Assembly: GCA_937942365.1 (NCBI GenBank)
Contig: CALDFB010000155.1
Coordinates: 1-34,187, forward strand
Source of the DNA: an uncultured Marinicella sp.
Lineage (GTDB): Bacteria; Pseudomonadota; Gammaproteobacteria; Xanthomonadales; Marinicellaceae
Reading direction: 5' to 3'
Length of the DNA stretch: 34,187 nucleotides
Below the pieces are notes generated by a model. That model did not search any database and was not told where the DNA came from. It saw nothing but the letters and a program-made list of their open reading frames with translations. Below are positions 24,960 through 32,982 of the stretch, in pieces (within the stretch, counting starts at the first letter, position 1; each line of letters begins with the position of its first letter). Position numbers and translations under genes: made by a program.

Positions 24960-25869
24960 TCGAGTTTTTAAATTGCTCAGCTTCAGCAATCAACCATTGC
25001 CTGATCATTTGTAGCTTTTGATCGTCTTGAGTATCTTCGGGGTAAACCAGATAGTAGGACATTTGGCCTTTGATTTTTATGTCAAAAGGGGCGGTCAAAA
25101 GACCACGATTGATGTCATCTTGAACCAGGGGAGTTCTGCCTAACGCAAACCCTTGGTGGTTTTCTACCGCCTCTAACATCGTAACCATATGACTGAAACG
25201 TGTTCCTCTCAAGTCCGGTTTAGTTTGAACTCCTGCTGCTGCAAACCAATCATGCCAACCTTCTGAATTAAAGTCTTCATGACATAAATTGGCACGTAAT
25301 AACCGTTCAGGAGTTAATTTACCTTCGTATGATTCATATAACTGTTTGGAACAAATAGGAAAAACTTCTTCCTCTAAAAATAATTCACATTTGAGTCCAG
25401 GGTAACTGGGGTTCGCAGTATATCGTATAGCAACATCACAATCATCTTTCTTAAAATCAGTTAACCACTCAAATGCAGATATTCTGACATCAAGATTTTT
25501 GTTTTGCTGTTGAAAACGCCAAATTCTTTTAGATAACCACTTGGTAGCAAAAGAAGGCAATAAAGATATATTCAAGGTTCCTGTGGTATCACGGCTTTTT
25601 AATTGTCTGGTCGCTTTTTCGATGCCTTCCAAGGCACTTCTGATAGAAACCAAATACAAGCGGCCTTCAAATGTCAGTTTCAGTGATCTGTTGAAGCGTT
25701 CAAATAATTGCACACCGGTAAATTCTTCTAAATTCTTAATTTGGTGACTGATGGCAGCTTGTGTAACATGCAGTTCTTTAGCGGCCAAAGTAAAACTCAA
25801 TAATCGAGCAGATGCTTCAAAAGCCTTGATAGATCTAAGTGGCGGTATATTTTTGTACTTTTTTGACAT
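24952..25869 (-). CDS. GcvA-like LysR family transcriptional regulator
   Basis: A 305-residue LysR protein. The winged helix-turn-helix is at about 20-60 (FTLAAKELHVTQAAISHQIKNLE). The effector domain opens with LNISLLPSFATKWLSKRIWRF, nearly the pattern of E. coli GcvA (VSLLPSFAIHWLVPRL as recalled), and the start PPLRSIKAFEASARLLSFT is also GcvA-like. GcvA controls glycine cleavage genes and the small RNA GcvB; the glycine cleavage genes are not in this window, and other GcvA-group regulators have different targets. Its promoter and a palindrome lie just upstream, and a small-RNA candidate is encoded divergently. Confidence 0.88.
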   Translation of the reverse strand: MSKKYKNIPPLRSIKAFEASARLLSFTLAAKELHVTQAAISHQIKNLEEFTGVQLFERFNRSLKLTFEGRLYLVSIRSALEGIEKATRQLKSRDTTGTLNISLLPSFATKWLSKRIWRFQQQNKNLDVRISAFEWLTDFKKDDCDVAIRYTANPSYPGLKCELFLEEEVFPICSKQLYESYEGKLTPERLLRANLCHEDFNSEGWHDWFAAAGVQTKPDLRGTRFSHMVTMLEAVENHQGFALGRTPLVQDDINRGLLTAPFDIKIKGQMSYYLVYPEDTQDDQKLQMIRQWLIAEAEQFKNSIT

Positions 25870-25876
25870 TAATTAT

Positions 25877-25895
25877 ATGTGAATATATTTCACAT
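25877..25895. promoter_or_regulatory. Palindromic operator candidate upstream of the LysR gene
   Basis: ATGTGAATATATTTCACAT has 7-base arms around a 5-base centre. It lies between the LysR start codon and its predicted -10 element, a good place for autoregulation. CTAAT, the core reported for E. coli GcvA sites, occurs twice on the minus strand nearby (25894-25898 and 25925-25929). Confidence 0.5.
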
Positions 25896-25896
25896 T

Positions 25897-25925
25897 AGTA
25901 TAATTTAGCCGATACATTAAAACAA
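25897..25925 (-). promoter_or_regulatory. Promoter of the LysR gene
   Basis: On the minus strand TTGTTT (25925-25920) and TATACT (25902-25897) are separated by 17 bases. A start of transcription near 25890 gives a leader of about 20 bases that includes part of the palindrome. Confidence 0.55.
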
Positions 25926-25930
25926 TTAGC

Positions 25931-25958
25931 TTGATATGGAGGCTTTATTCAGTAAAAT
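25931..25958 (+). promoter_or_regulatory. Divergent promoter candidate for the small RNA
   Basis: TTGATA (25931-25936) and TAAAAT (25953-25958) with a 16-base spacer, back to back with the LysR promoter. Transcription would start near 25965 and run about 295 bases to the terminator at 26260. Weaker promoter-like words further on mean a shorter transcript is possible. Confidence 0.4.
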
Positions 25959-26117
25959 TGCGCGCATTGAATGGGTAGTGTCACTGTTGGTACTTTATTA
26001 AGCATTAATGATAATAATTTGAACTTTATGTTTGAATTAGCATCAAAGCATATATAAACATGATACTTGCTTAATTCCTTCACGTTTCATTCATCTTTGT
26101 TCAGTAAGATGGGATTT

Positions 26118-26260
26118 AACAATTTTCATTGTTCATTTGAAATCGCAAGATTTCATGTGTGTTTCAGACTCAGGTTTGGGACATGCGAAAACAGCTGAGG
26201 TTTTCCTCCCTCTTCCTCAGCGTTATACTTCAGGCGTCATACATTTGACGCCTTTTTTTT
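26118..26260 (+). ncRNA. Candidate trans-acting small RNA (structured part)
   Basis: The 451-base gap between the LysR gene and the oxygenase gene has no credible protein gene but holds a chain of hairpins ending in a strong terminator. Hairpin 1: 26118-26133 (AACAAT/ATTGTT). Hairpin 2: 26138-26155 (TGAAATC/GATTTCA closed by a GCAA tetraloop). Hairpin 3: 26194-26221 (GCTGAGG/CCTCAGC) with the 14-base, all-pyrimidine loop TTTTCCTCCCTCTT, which can pair with Shine-Dalgarno sequences. Terminator: 26232-26260. The location divergent from a gcvA-like gene is that of GcvB in enterobacteria, but the sequence has no clear GcvB identity and lacks a long G/U-rich linker. The 5' end is unknown and could be near 25965. 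Confidence 0.5.
26232..26260 (+). terminator. Strong terminator with no protein gene in front
   Basis: AGGCGTCA (26232-26239) and TGACGCCT (26246-26253) form an 8-base-pair stem with a TACATT loop and eight T (26253-26260). No credible plus-strand protein gene precedes it within the intergenic stretch, which supports the small-RNA reading. Confidence 0.92.
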
Positions 26261-26320
26261 GCTTGATTCCAAGATTGTTATTCTACATAATAAGTTGATT
26301 CTGATTATGGTAGGTGTATT

Positions 26321-27025
26321 TTGAGCCAATTTATTGAAGTTCATGAAGGTGTGTTAAGTACAGAGTTTTGTCAACAATGTATCACCAAGTTTGAGCAAAG
26401 TAATGAACAACATAAGGGCAGGACTGGTCATGGTGTAGACCCAATTAAAAAAAACAGTTTTGATATAACCATCAGCCATTCTGAGCATTGGTCCTCTGAA
26501 ATGAGCCATTTACAACAGGTGGTATTACAAGGATTGATTCAGTACGTTAGGAAGTATCCATTTACCTTGGTTGGTTCAATTGCACTCCAAGTTCAAACGC
26601 CAGATGGTGTTGAGCAAATTTCATATGTAGACGTCCCGACATTAAGTGATGAAGCTTTGGGGCGGTTAATTCAAACTGTGTTTCGGTTGGGTTCAATAAA
26701 CATACAAAAATATAATCAAAATGAAGGTGGCTACTTTTATTACCACTCAGAAATATACCCGCACCCTAATGACCCACATAATGATGCTTTGCACCGTAAA
26801 TTATTATGGATGTTTTACCTCAACGATGTTGAGGAAGGTGGGGAGACTGATTTTTATCATCAACAAATATCTGTCAAACCAAGGCAGGGCAGTTTGGTTA
26901 TTGCCCCAGCAGGCTTTACCCATACTCACCGTGGCAACATGCCTAAGTCGAACGACAAATATATTTTCACCTCATGGGTGTTGTATCAAAGGGCTGTTCA
27001 ACTATATGGGCAGCCAAGTAACTAG
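26321..27025 (+). CDS. 2-oxoglutarate/Fe(II)-dependent oxygenase, prolyl-4-hydroxylase type
   Basis: A 234-residue protein. The C-terminal double-stranded beta-helix shows the expected order: H142-S-E144 as the first iron ligands (HxE instead of the more common HxD), MFYLNDVEEGGETDF, then H203 in HTHRG and K213 ten residues later for 2-oxoglutarate binding. The family hydroxylates proteins or small molecules; the substrate is unknown. Similar proteins with this YHSE motif occur in marine bacteria and cyanophages, as far as I recall. The start is TTG with a good ribosome binding site (TAGGTG). Confidence 0.85.
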   Translation: MSQFIEVHEGVLSTEFCQQCITKFEQSNEQHKGRTGHGVDPIKKNSFDITISHSEHWSSEMSHLQQVVLQGLIQYVRKYPFTLVGSIALQVQTPDGVEQISYVDVPTLSDEALGRLIQTVFRLGSINIQKYNQNEGGYFYYHSEIYPHPNDPHNDALHRKLLWMFYLNDVEEGGETDFYHQQISVKPRQGSLVIAPAGFTHTHRGNMPKSNDKYIFTSWVLYQRAVQLYGQPSN

Positions 27026-27088
27026 TTTCAGTAATTTGGGAACACTGTCTAATCAGTTATAAATATCCCAATAAATCATAAAAAGGGT

Positions 27089-27116
27089 TTGCAGTTTGGT
27101 CACGGACGGGTATAAT
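27089..27116 (+). promoter_or_regulatory. Promoter of the L36 gene
   Basis: TTGCAG (27089-27094) and a perfect TATAAT (27111-27116) separated by 16 bases, 30 bases before the L36 start codon. No Zur-box-like palindrome was seen around it. Confidence 0.75.
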
Positions 27117-27146
27117 TCCCAATCTTTTTTAAGTCAGCGGTAAATT

Positions 27147-27272
27147 ATGAAAGTTTTATCATCTTTGAAATCAGCCAAGACTCGTTCCAGAGACTGTAAA
27201 GTGGTTCGTCGCCGTGGTAAAGTATTTGTGATTTGTAAATCAAATCCAAAATTGAAAGCACGTCAAAGATAA
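27147..27272 (+). CDS. rpmJ: 50S ribosomal protein L36, zinc-free type
   Basis: A 41-residue gene. The start [11 protein letters not shown] and the segments [20 protein letters not shown] identify L36 of the alternative (YkgO) type. Only two cysteines (C17, C30) remain of the C-x2-C-x12-C-x4-5-H zinc ligand set, so it is the C-minus form that does not need zinc. In E. coli this form is a Zur-controlled paralogue; here the strong constitutive-looking promoter and no visible Zur site suggest it may be a normal L36 gene. It is a single-gene transcript with its own terminator. Confidence 0.95.
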   Translation: MKVLSSLKSAKTRSRDCKVVRRRGKVFVICKSNPKLKARQR

Positions 27273-27326
27273 ACCGCTCAGTAAGAAACTGCTCATCAAG
27301 GCAGGCATTTGGACTGATTCATGAAG

Positions 27327-27352
27327 ATACCCTCAGATGAGGGTATTTTTTT
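27327..27352 (+). terminator. Rho-independent terminator after the L36 gene
   Basis: ATACCCTC (27327-27334) and GAGGGTAT (27339-27346) form a perfect stem with an AGAT loop followed by seven T (27346-27352). It lies just before the convergent Mth938-domain gene. Confidence 0.92.
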
Positions 27353-27354
27353 GT

Positions 27355-27738
27355 TCAAATTTTAAGACCTTCAATTATCATTAAGCAGACGACCTGACGA
27401 TTTTCACTCAACAAAACATTGAATGTTCTGGCGGCGGCCTGATTATTCAATACTTCTAGACCAATACGTTGTTTAACCAATGGTTGTAGTATTTCTGTAT
27501 TTGGAAAAACAATGTCTTGTCCTGTTCCAAGTATGATGACCTCTGGTTCATATTCACACAGTTGCTTAATCAAGGCTTCTGTCATTTGATCGGCAGCGTT
27601 GATAGGGCAGGTGATCAGTTCGCTATTGGAAGGAATGATGATCGATTGTTTGTGAACTGTTTGACCAATGGTGCATTGATCAGTACTTGTTTGAGTAATT
27701 AAGTTTGGGTTACTGGTGCGATTTTCAGATAAGTCCAT
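27355..27738 (-). CDS. Mth938-like domain protein
   Basis: A 127-residue soluble protein of the MTH938/NDUFAF3 family (DUF498/DUF598). The typical pattern is a strand-helix core with PEVIILGTGQDIVFPN, then QRIGLEVLNNQAAARTFNVLL and a C-terminal strand. In eukaryotes NDUFAF3 helps complex I assembly; the bacterial role is not settled. It is followed on the same strand from upstream by yhbY (gap of 31 bases), so the two may be co-transcribed. Confidence 0.86.
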   Translation of the reverse strand: MDLSENRTSNPNLITQTSTDQCTIGQTVHKQSIIIPSNSELITCPINAADQMTEALIKQLCEYEPEVIILGTGQDIVFPNTEILQPLVKQRIGLEVLNNQAAARTFNVLLSENRQVVCLMIIEGLKI

Positions 27739-27769
27739 AAGTATACTGATGAATGATTAGTTAGAAATA

Positions 27770-28105
27770 TTACTTAGGCAATTCGTAAATTGGTTTTTTG
27801 GGATTGGCACGATAAATAGTTAAGGTTTGACCAATTGACTGAATTTTAATGGCGCCTGTTGTTGTCAAAATTATGTGTGAGTGTTGTTCTCTGGTTTCAC
27901 GATCTGTTCGCAACTTAACTTTAACTAACTCATGCTGGTCTAAACAAATGTCTAATTCGATCATGATGTTTTCAGTGAGCCCTTTATCGGCTACTGTTAC
28001 CACTGGTTTGGTGTCATGAGCGAGGCCGCGCAGGTATTTTTGTGCGTTTTTACTGATCGGTTTTTGAACTTTATTGTTGGATTTATTTAGGGCTTTGTCT
28101 GACAT
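27770..28105 (-). CDS. yhbY: YhbY family RNA-binding protein (CRM domain)
   Basis: A 111-residue protein with the CRM/YhbY fold: KYLRGLAHDTKPVVTVADKG, then ENIMIELDICLDQHELVKVK and a C-terminal strand LTIYR. YhbY binds pre-50S ribosomal particles in E. coli. A lysine- and asparagine-rich N-terminal extension of about 20 residues is present. It lies divergent from rlmE, as in many gammaproteobacteria. Confidence 0.94.
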   Translation of the reverse strand: MSDKALNKSNNKVQKPISKNAQKYLRGLAHDTKPVVTVADKGLTENIMIELDICLDQHELVKVKLRTDRETREQHSHIILTTTGAIKIQSIGQTLTIYRANPKKPIYELPK

Positions 28106-28211
28106 TCAATGATAAAATTTTAATTTAAAGCGGTATTTTATCAGTAATTAAAGGAGAACATAGGTAATTCATGTTTTCTATAAGAATTAATAAAATAACA
28201 GAGAGATAAAC

Positions 28212-28829
28212 ATGGCCAGAAGTAAAAGTTCCAATCAATGGTTGCGAGAACATTTTGATGATCAATTTGTAAAAAAATCTCAAGAGTCAGGTTATCGAGC
28301 CAGATCTGCCTATAAATTGGAAGAAATAGCAGAAAAGTTTCAGATATTTGATCGAGTTTCAGCTGTGGTCGATTTGGGTGCAGCGCCGGGTGGTTGGTGT
28401 CAGGTCGTTCAAGCCAAATCTCCTGAAACAGAGTACATAGTTGGTTTGGACTTATTACCCATAGAGCCAATACAAGGTGTGCACCTGATTGAAGGTGACT
28501 TTACTTCCGATGATGTTTATGTTGATTTGTTGGCTTTACTTGGAGCGCGAAAAATAGACCTTGTTTTATCAGACATGGCCCCCAATTTAAGTGGTATGAG
28601 TGCCATTGATCAGCCACGGTGTATGCTTTTGGCTGAAATGGCGCTTGAATTTTGTCAGCAAGCTTTGCAACCTGGAGGTGCACATGTTGTCAAATTATTT
28701 CAAGGTGAAGGTTTTGATCAACACATCAAAGCTTTGCGCCAGTCATTTAATAAAGTGGTGATTTATAAACCGAAATCATCACGCCCAAGGTCTAAAGAGG
28801 TTTTTGCCGTGGCTTTGGGGTTTAGGTAA
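28212..28829 (+). CDS. rlmE: 23S rRNA U2552 2'-O-methyltransferase
   Basis: A 205-residue SAM-dependent enzyme (RrmJ/FtsJ) that methylates U2552 in the A loop of 23S rRNA during late 50S assembly. The SAM motif is VVDLGAAPGGW (about 52-62), and the catalytic tetrad is complete: K35, D121, K161 and E196. The length matches E. coli (209). It is followed by ftsH after 44 bases, the well-known rlmE-ftsH order linked to heat-shock control in E. coli. No heat-shock promoter could be verified here. Confidence 0.97.
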   Translation: MARSKSSNQWLREHFDDQFVKKSQESGYRARSAYKLEEIAEKFQIFDRVSAVVDLGAAPGGWCQVVQAKSPETEYIVGLDLLPIEPIQGVHLIEGDFTSDDVYVDLLALLGARKIDLVLSDMAPNLSGMSAIDQPRCMLLAEMALEFCQQALQPGGAHVVKLFQGEGFDQHIKALRQSFNKVVIYKPKSSRPRSKEVFAVALGFR

Positions 28830-28873
28830 ATTGTCAAACAAGGCAAGTATTAAAAAATAACAGAGGCTAAATT

Positions 28874-30808
28874 TTGAATAACATAGCAAAGAATATTTTA
28901 TTATGGGTGGTGGTTTTGATGGTGCTGATGAGCGTTTTTGGCAGCATGGTGCAACCACCACAAAAACAAGGTGAAGTCGTCTATTCAGAATTCATCAAAA
29001 TGGTACAAAGCGGCCAAATCAGCAGTGTTGAGATTGATGAGGAAACCACTGAACATCGATTATTAACAGCAAGAACTAAAGGCGGTGAGACCATCACTGT
29101 TCAAGGTGGCGATGATCCTTATTTAATTAATGACTTGTTATTGAACAATGTGGCGCATGGCTACAAGCCTCCAACCAAAGAAAGTTTCGGCTGGCGCATT
29201 TTTGAAGTCATTTTTCCTATCTTGTTATTTATCGGCTTGTTCTTTCTGATCATGCGACACATGCAAGGTGGTGGTGGTAAAGGTGGAGCCATGAGCTTTG
29301 GACGCTCAAAAGCTAAGTTGATGACCGAAGATCAAAATAAAGTCACTTTTGCAGACATGGCTGGCGCAGAAGAGGCTAAAGAGGAAGTGGCTGAAGTGGT
29401 TGAGTTTCTCAGGGATCCCACCAAGTTTCAAAAGTTAGGCGGACACATACCAAAAGGCATATTGATGGTGGGCTCTCCAGGCACAGGTAAAACTCTGCTG
29501 GCAAGAGCGATAGCAGGTGAGGCCAAGGTTCCATTTTTTACGATTTCAGGTTCAGATTTTGTGGAAATGTTTGTGGGCGTAGGAGCATCTCGGGTCAGAG
29601 ATATGTTTGAACAGGCCAAAAAGAATTCACCGTGTATTATTTTTATCGATGAAATTGATGCTGTTGGACGCCAACGTGGCGCAGGTATGGGTGGTGGTCA
29701 TGATGAGCGTGAACAAACTTTAAATCAATTATTGGTTGAAATGGATGGTTTTGATGGTAACGAAGGTGTGATCGTTATTGCCGCTACCAACAGACCTGAT
29801 GTCCTTGATTCAGCCCTGTTAAGGCCTGGTCGATTTGATCGTCAAGTTGTGGTTCCTTTGCCAGATATTTTAGGTCGCGAAGCGATCTTAAAAGTTCATA
29901 TGAAGAAAGTACCGTTGTCAGATGATGTTAAGCCCAGAGATATTGCCAGAGGGACGCCCGGATTTTCTGGTGCAGATTTAGCTAATTTAGTTAATGAAGC
30001 TGCTTTGTTTGCAGCAAGAGTTGATGCCAAAGAGGTCAATATGGATTGTTTTGAGAAAGCACGAGATAAAATTTGGATGGGTGCTGAGAGAAAATCAATG
30101 GTGATGGATGAGCATGACAGAAAAGTCACGGCTTACCATGAAGCTGGGCATACAATTGTCGGCTATAAGTCACCTGAACATAATCAAATTTATAAAGTAA
30201 CCATAATACCACGAGGTAGAGCTTTGGGTGTTACTATGTCCTTACCTGAAAAAGACGAAGTGTCTGTGAGTAAACGTAAATTGAACTCCCAGATTGCAAT
30301 GGCCTATGGAGGTCGAATTGCGGAAGAATTGCTCGGTGGTGAGGATGCCATTTCAACAGGTGCATCAAGTGATATTCAACAAGCTACTAATATTGCCAGG
30401 AACATGGTAACCAAATGGGGTTTTGGTGAAGGACTGGGGCCTTTATTGTATTCTGAAGATGAAGGTGAGGTATTTCTAGGTCGACAAGTGACACAACACA
30501 AAAATGTATCTGATGCGACTGCTAAATTGATCGATGATGCAATCAAGAAAATCATTGATACTAATTATGAAAAAGCACGCCAAATTTTAACCGAAAATAT
30601 GGATAAGTTGCATATCATGTCTGAAGCGTTATTGAAATATGAAACGTTGAACGCGGATCAAATCACCGAAATTATGGAAGGTAAAGAATTAACCCCTCCA
30701 GAAAACTGGGATGAAGAAGATCGTGATGACAAGCCAAAATCAAGCACGAAGAAAAAATCTAAACAGTCCGAAGATACTATAATCGGCGGAGAAGCTACAG
30801 AGTCTTGA
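28874..30808 (+). CDS. ftsH: Membrane-bound ATP-dependent zinc protease FtsH
   Basis: A 644-residue AAA+ protease for membrane and short-lived regulatory proteins. There is an N-terminal membrane helix (about 8-25), a periplasmic domain, and a second helix (about 110-127). The AAA module has Walker A GSPGTGKT (200-207), the pore motif FVGVGASR, Walker B IIFIDEID (255-262) and the second region of homology ending RPGRFDRQ. The zinc site is HEAGH (422-426). The start is TTG with an AGAGG ribosome binding site 7 bases before it. The stop overlaps or adjoins folP. Confidence 0.98.
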   Translation: MNNIAKNILLWVVVLMVLMSVFGSMVQPPQKQGEVVYSEFIKMVQSGQISSVEIDEETTEHRLLTARTKGGETITVQGGDDPYLINDLLLNNVAHGYKPPTKESFGWRIFEVIFPILLFIGLFFLIMRHMQGGGGKGGAMSFGRSKAKLMTEDQNKVTFADMAGAEEAKEEVAEVVEFLRDPTKFQKLGGHIPKGILMVGSPGTGKTLLARAIAGEAKVPFFTISGSDFVEMFVGVGASRVRDMFEQAKKNSPCIIFIDEIDAVGRQRGAGMGGGHDEREQTLNQLLVEMDGFDGNEGVIVIAATNRPDVLDSALLRPGRFDRQVVVPLPDILGREAILKVHMKKVPLSDDVKPRDIARGTPGFSGADLANLVNEAALFAARVDAKEVNMDCFEKARDKIWMGAERKSMVMDEHDRKVTAYHEAGHTIVGYKSPEHNQIYKVTIIPRGRALGVTMSLPEKDEVSVSKRKLNSQIAMAYGGRIAEELLGGEDAISTGASSDIQQATNIARNMVTKWGFGEGLGPLLYSEDEGEVFLGRQVTQHKNVSDATAKLIDDAIKKIIDTNYEKARQILTENMDKLHIMSEALLKYETLNADQITEIMEGKELTPPENWDEEDRDDKPKSSTKKKSKQSEDTIIGGEATES

Positions 30809-30813
30809 GGTTC

Positions 30814-31632
30814 ATGGTTAAAGATTTTAGAATTATGGGGGTCCTGAATGTGACCCCCGATTCATTTTCAGATGGTGGTAAATTCAACAACTTAGATGCG
30901 GCGTTAAGACAAGTCAAAACGATGGTTGATGCTGGGGCTGACGTGATTGATGTCGGTGGTGAATCGACCAGACCAGGTGCCGATTCGGTTGACGTTGACG
31001 AAGAAATCAGCCGTGTTATTCCAGTAATCAATACCATCAAAACAAGCTATCCCGATCTGATGATCTCTATAGACACCAGTAAAGCTGAAGTCATGGACGC
31101 GGCCGTTTTAGCAGGTGCAAGTATGATCAATGATGTCAATGCACTAGAAGCTGAGGGGGCGGTTGAAGTGGCTGTACGGCATGGTGTTAAAGTATGCTTG
31201 ATGCATAAGAAGGGTTCTCCTCAAGATATGCAAGATGACCCAGAGTATGATGATGTGGTCCAGCAAGTTCTGGATTACTTTGATCAAAGGGTTGAAGCTT
31301 GTTTGTCATTTGGAATGAATACAGATAACATCATTTTAGACCCAGGTATCGGTTTTGGTAAAACCTTGTCGCATAATTTGCAATTGATTCAAAACACCGC
31401 AACTTTGAAACAAATGGGGTTTCCAGTATTGATAGGCGTATCAAGAAAATCAATGTTTGCTGAACTGTTAAATCGTGCTGTTGATCAGCGAATGGCAGGT
31501 TCGCTGGCAGTGGCGCAGTTTGCTTATCTACAAGGCGCTGATTATTTCAGGGTTCATGATGTGGCTGAAACGGTTGATGCTTTAACCGTCAGTCAAGCTT
31601 TGATTGGAACTCAAACAGAGGAAATTCAATGA
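30814..31632 (+). CDS. folP: Dihydropteroate synthase
   Basis: A 272-residue TIM-barrel enzyme that joins para-aminobenzoate to the pterin diphosphate in folate synthesis, the target of sulfonamides. Signatures seen are MGVLNVTPDSFSDGG, DVGGESTRPGAD, MISIDTSKAEV, LDPGIGFGKT and GVSRKSMF. The start is ambiguous: TTG at 30805 overlaps the ftsH stop (TTGA), while ATG at 30814 has a GAGG three bases upstream; both fit the family. The stop overlaps glmM (ATGA), giving the usual ftsH-folP-glmM order. Confidence 0.96.
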   Translation: MVKDFRIMGVLNVTPDSFSDGGKFNNLDAALRQVKTMVDAGADVIDVGGESTRPGADSVDVDEEISRVIPVINTIKTSYPDLMISIDTSKAEVMDAAVLAGASMINDVNALEAEGAVEVAVRHGVKVCLMHKKGSPQDMQDDPEYDDVVQQVLDYFDQRVEACLSFGMNTDNIILDPGIGFGKTLSHNLQLIQNTATLKQMGFPVLIGVSRKSMFAELLNRAVDQRMAGSLAVAQFAYLQGADYFRVHDVAETVDALTVSQALIGTQTEEIQ

Positions 31633-32966
31633 GTAAACAATATTTTGGAACCGATGGTATCCGTGGCAAAGTCGGCGGCAGTTTAATGACGGCCGAATTT
31701 GCTTTGCGGTTGGGTTATGCAGCTGGTAAAGTTTTGGGTGCTGCAATGCCCAATAAAACCATAGTCATAGGTAAAGACACCCGTGTTTCAGGATATATGC
31801 TTGAATCTGCATTGGAAGCAGGTTTGTCATCGGCCGGGGTCAATATCATATTATTTGGTCCTATGCCAACCCCAGCGGTGGCCTGGTTGACCAAAACACT
31901 ACATGCCAGTGCAGGCATAGTCATCAGTGCTTCGCACAACCCTTATTATGACAATGGCATTAAATTCTTTAATCATAATGGCAATAAGCTCAATGATGAA
32001 CAAGAACTGGCAATTGAAGCGCTTTTAGATGAGCCCATGACCATGGTTGAGTCTGCTGACTTAGGTAAGGCGAAACGTCTCAATGATGTGGCTGGACGTT
32101 ATATTGAATTTTGTAAAAGGGCGGCAAATCGTCAACTACTGGCGGGTAAAAAAATTGTACTTGATTGTGCCAATGGCGCCAGTTATCACATTGCACCACA
32201 GGTTTTTGAGGAATTAGGTGCTGATATCACAGTTATTGGTAATAAACCTGATGGTTTTAATATCAATCAAGACTGCGGTTCTACTGAGGTATCTGTACTC
32301 AGTGAGAAAGTCGTTGAAACCAAAGCTGAATTAGGGATCGCTTTGGATGGTGATGGTGATCGCGTGGTAATGGTTGACCACACGGGTAATGAAGTCAATG
32401 GAGATCAGTTGATTTTTATGGTAGCCAAACACCTACACCAAAAGAATCAATTGGAAGGTGGTGTAGTGGGAACATTGATGTCAAATCAAGGAATGGAGTC
32501 AGGGCTTAACCAACTGGGTATTGATTTTATTCGTGCTGATGTGGGTGACAGGTATGTGCATCAGGAGTTAAGCAAGAACAATTGGATCTTAGGTGGTGAG
32601 TCATCCGGCCATATTTTAAATTTAAGTTTAGCGGGCACTGGCGATGGCATCATCAGTGCTTTAATGGTTTTGGAAGTACTGATGGAAACTGGCAAAACAT
32701 TGAAAGACTTGGCTGCTGAAATGCAATTGTATCCACAAGTGATGATCAATGTTAAAACTGAGTCCCCTAAACAATTGGCGCAAAATTCAGAACTGACAGC
32801 ACAAGCACAAAAAATTGATGAAAATCTGGGTTTAGATGGCAGGGTTTTGATCAGACCATCGGGTACTGAACCTAAACTGAGGGTAATGGTCGAAGCCAAG
32901 AATGCGACACTGGCACATTCTCATGCACAAGATTTAGCAGACTTGGCGCAAAAACTAACTGGATAA
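31629..32966 (+). CDS. glmM: Phosphoglucosamine mutase
   Basis: A 445-residue phosphohexomutase converting glucosamine-6-phosphate to glucosamine-1-phosphate for UDP-GlcNAc. The catalytic serine is S102 in ISASHNPYYDNG, the metal loop is DGDGDR, the sugar loop GGESSGHI and the phosphate loop RPSGTEPKLRVM. Full length matches E. coli (445). The ATG overlaps the folP stop and has a GAGGAAA ribosome binding site. Confidence 0.98.
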   Translation: MSKQYFGTDGIRGKVGGSLMTAEFALRLGYAAGKVLGAAMPNKTIVIGKDTRVSGYMLESALEAGLSSAGVNIILFGPMPTPAVAWLTKTLHASAGIVISASHNPYYDNGIKFFNHNGNKLNDEQELAIEALLDEPMTMVESADLGKAKRLNDVAGRYIEFCKRAANRQLLAGKKIVLDCANGASYHIAPQVFEELGADITVIGNKPDGFNINQDCGSTEVSVLSEKVVETKAELGIALDGDGDRVVMVDHTGNEVNGDQLIFMVAKHLHQKNQLEGGVVGTLMSNQGMESGLNQLGIDFIRADVGDRYVHQELSKNNWILGGESSGHILNLSLAGTGDGIISALMVLEVLMETGKTLKDLAAEMQLYPQVMINVKTESPKQLAQNSELTAQAQKIDENLGLDGRVLIRPSGTEPKLRVMVEAKNATLAHSHAQDLADLAQKLTG

Positions 32967-32982
32967 AACAGGCTGGTCACTC

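Noticed and set aside
25877-25895. CRP binding site
   Set aside because: The TGTGA/TCACA arms are separated by 7 bases, while CRP sites need 6. Kept only as a palindromic operator candidate.
25936-26001. Short reading frame of 21 codons starting ATGGAGGCT
   Set aside because: No ribosome binding site; the start overlaps the -35 element of the plus-strand promoter candidate.
26183-26248. 21-codon leader peptide (MRKQLRFSSLFLSVILQASYI)
   Set aside because: It has no ribosome binding site and its end runs into the terminator stem; the base pairing explains the sequence better.
26118-26260. Direct identification as GcvB or 6S RNA
   Set aside because: Only location and terminator match GcvB. 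The long G/U-rich R1 segment is missing, and no 6S-like long open bubble is seen.
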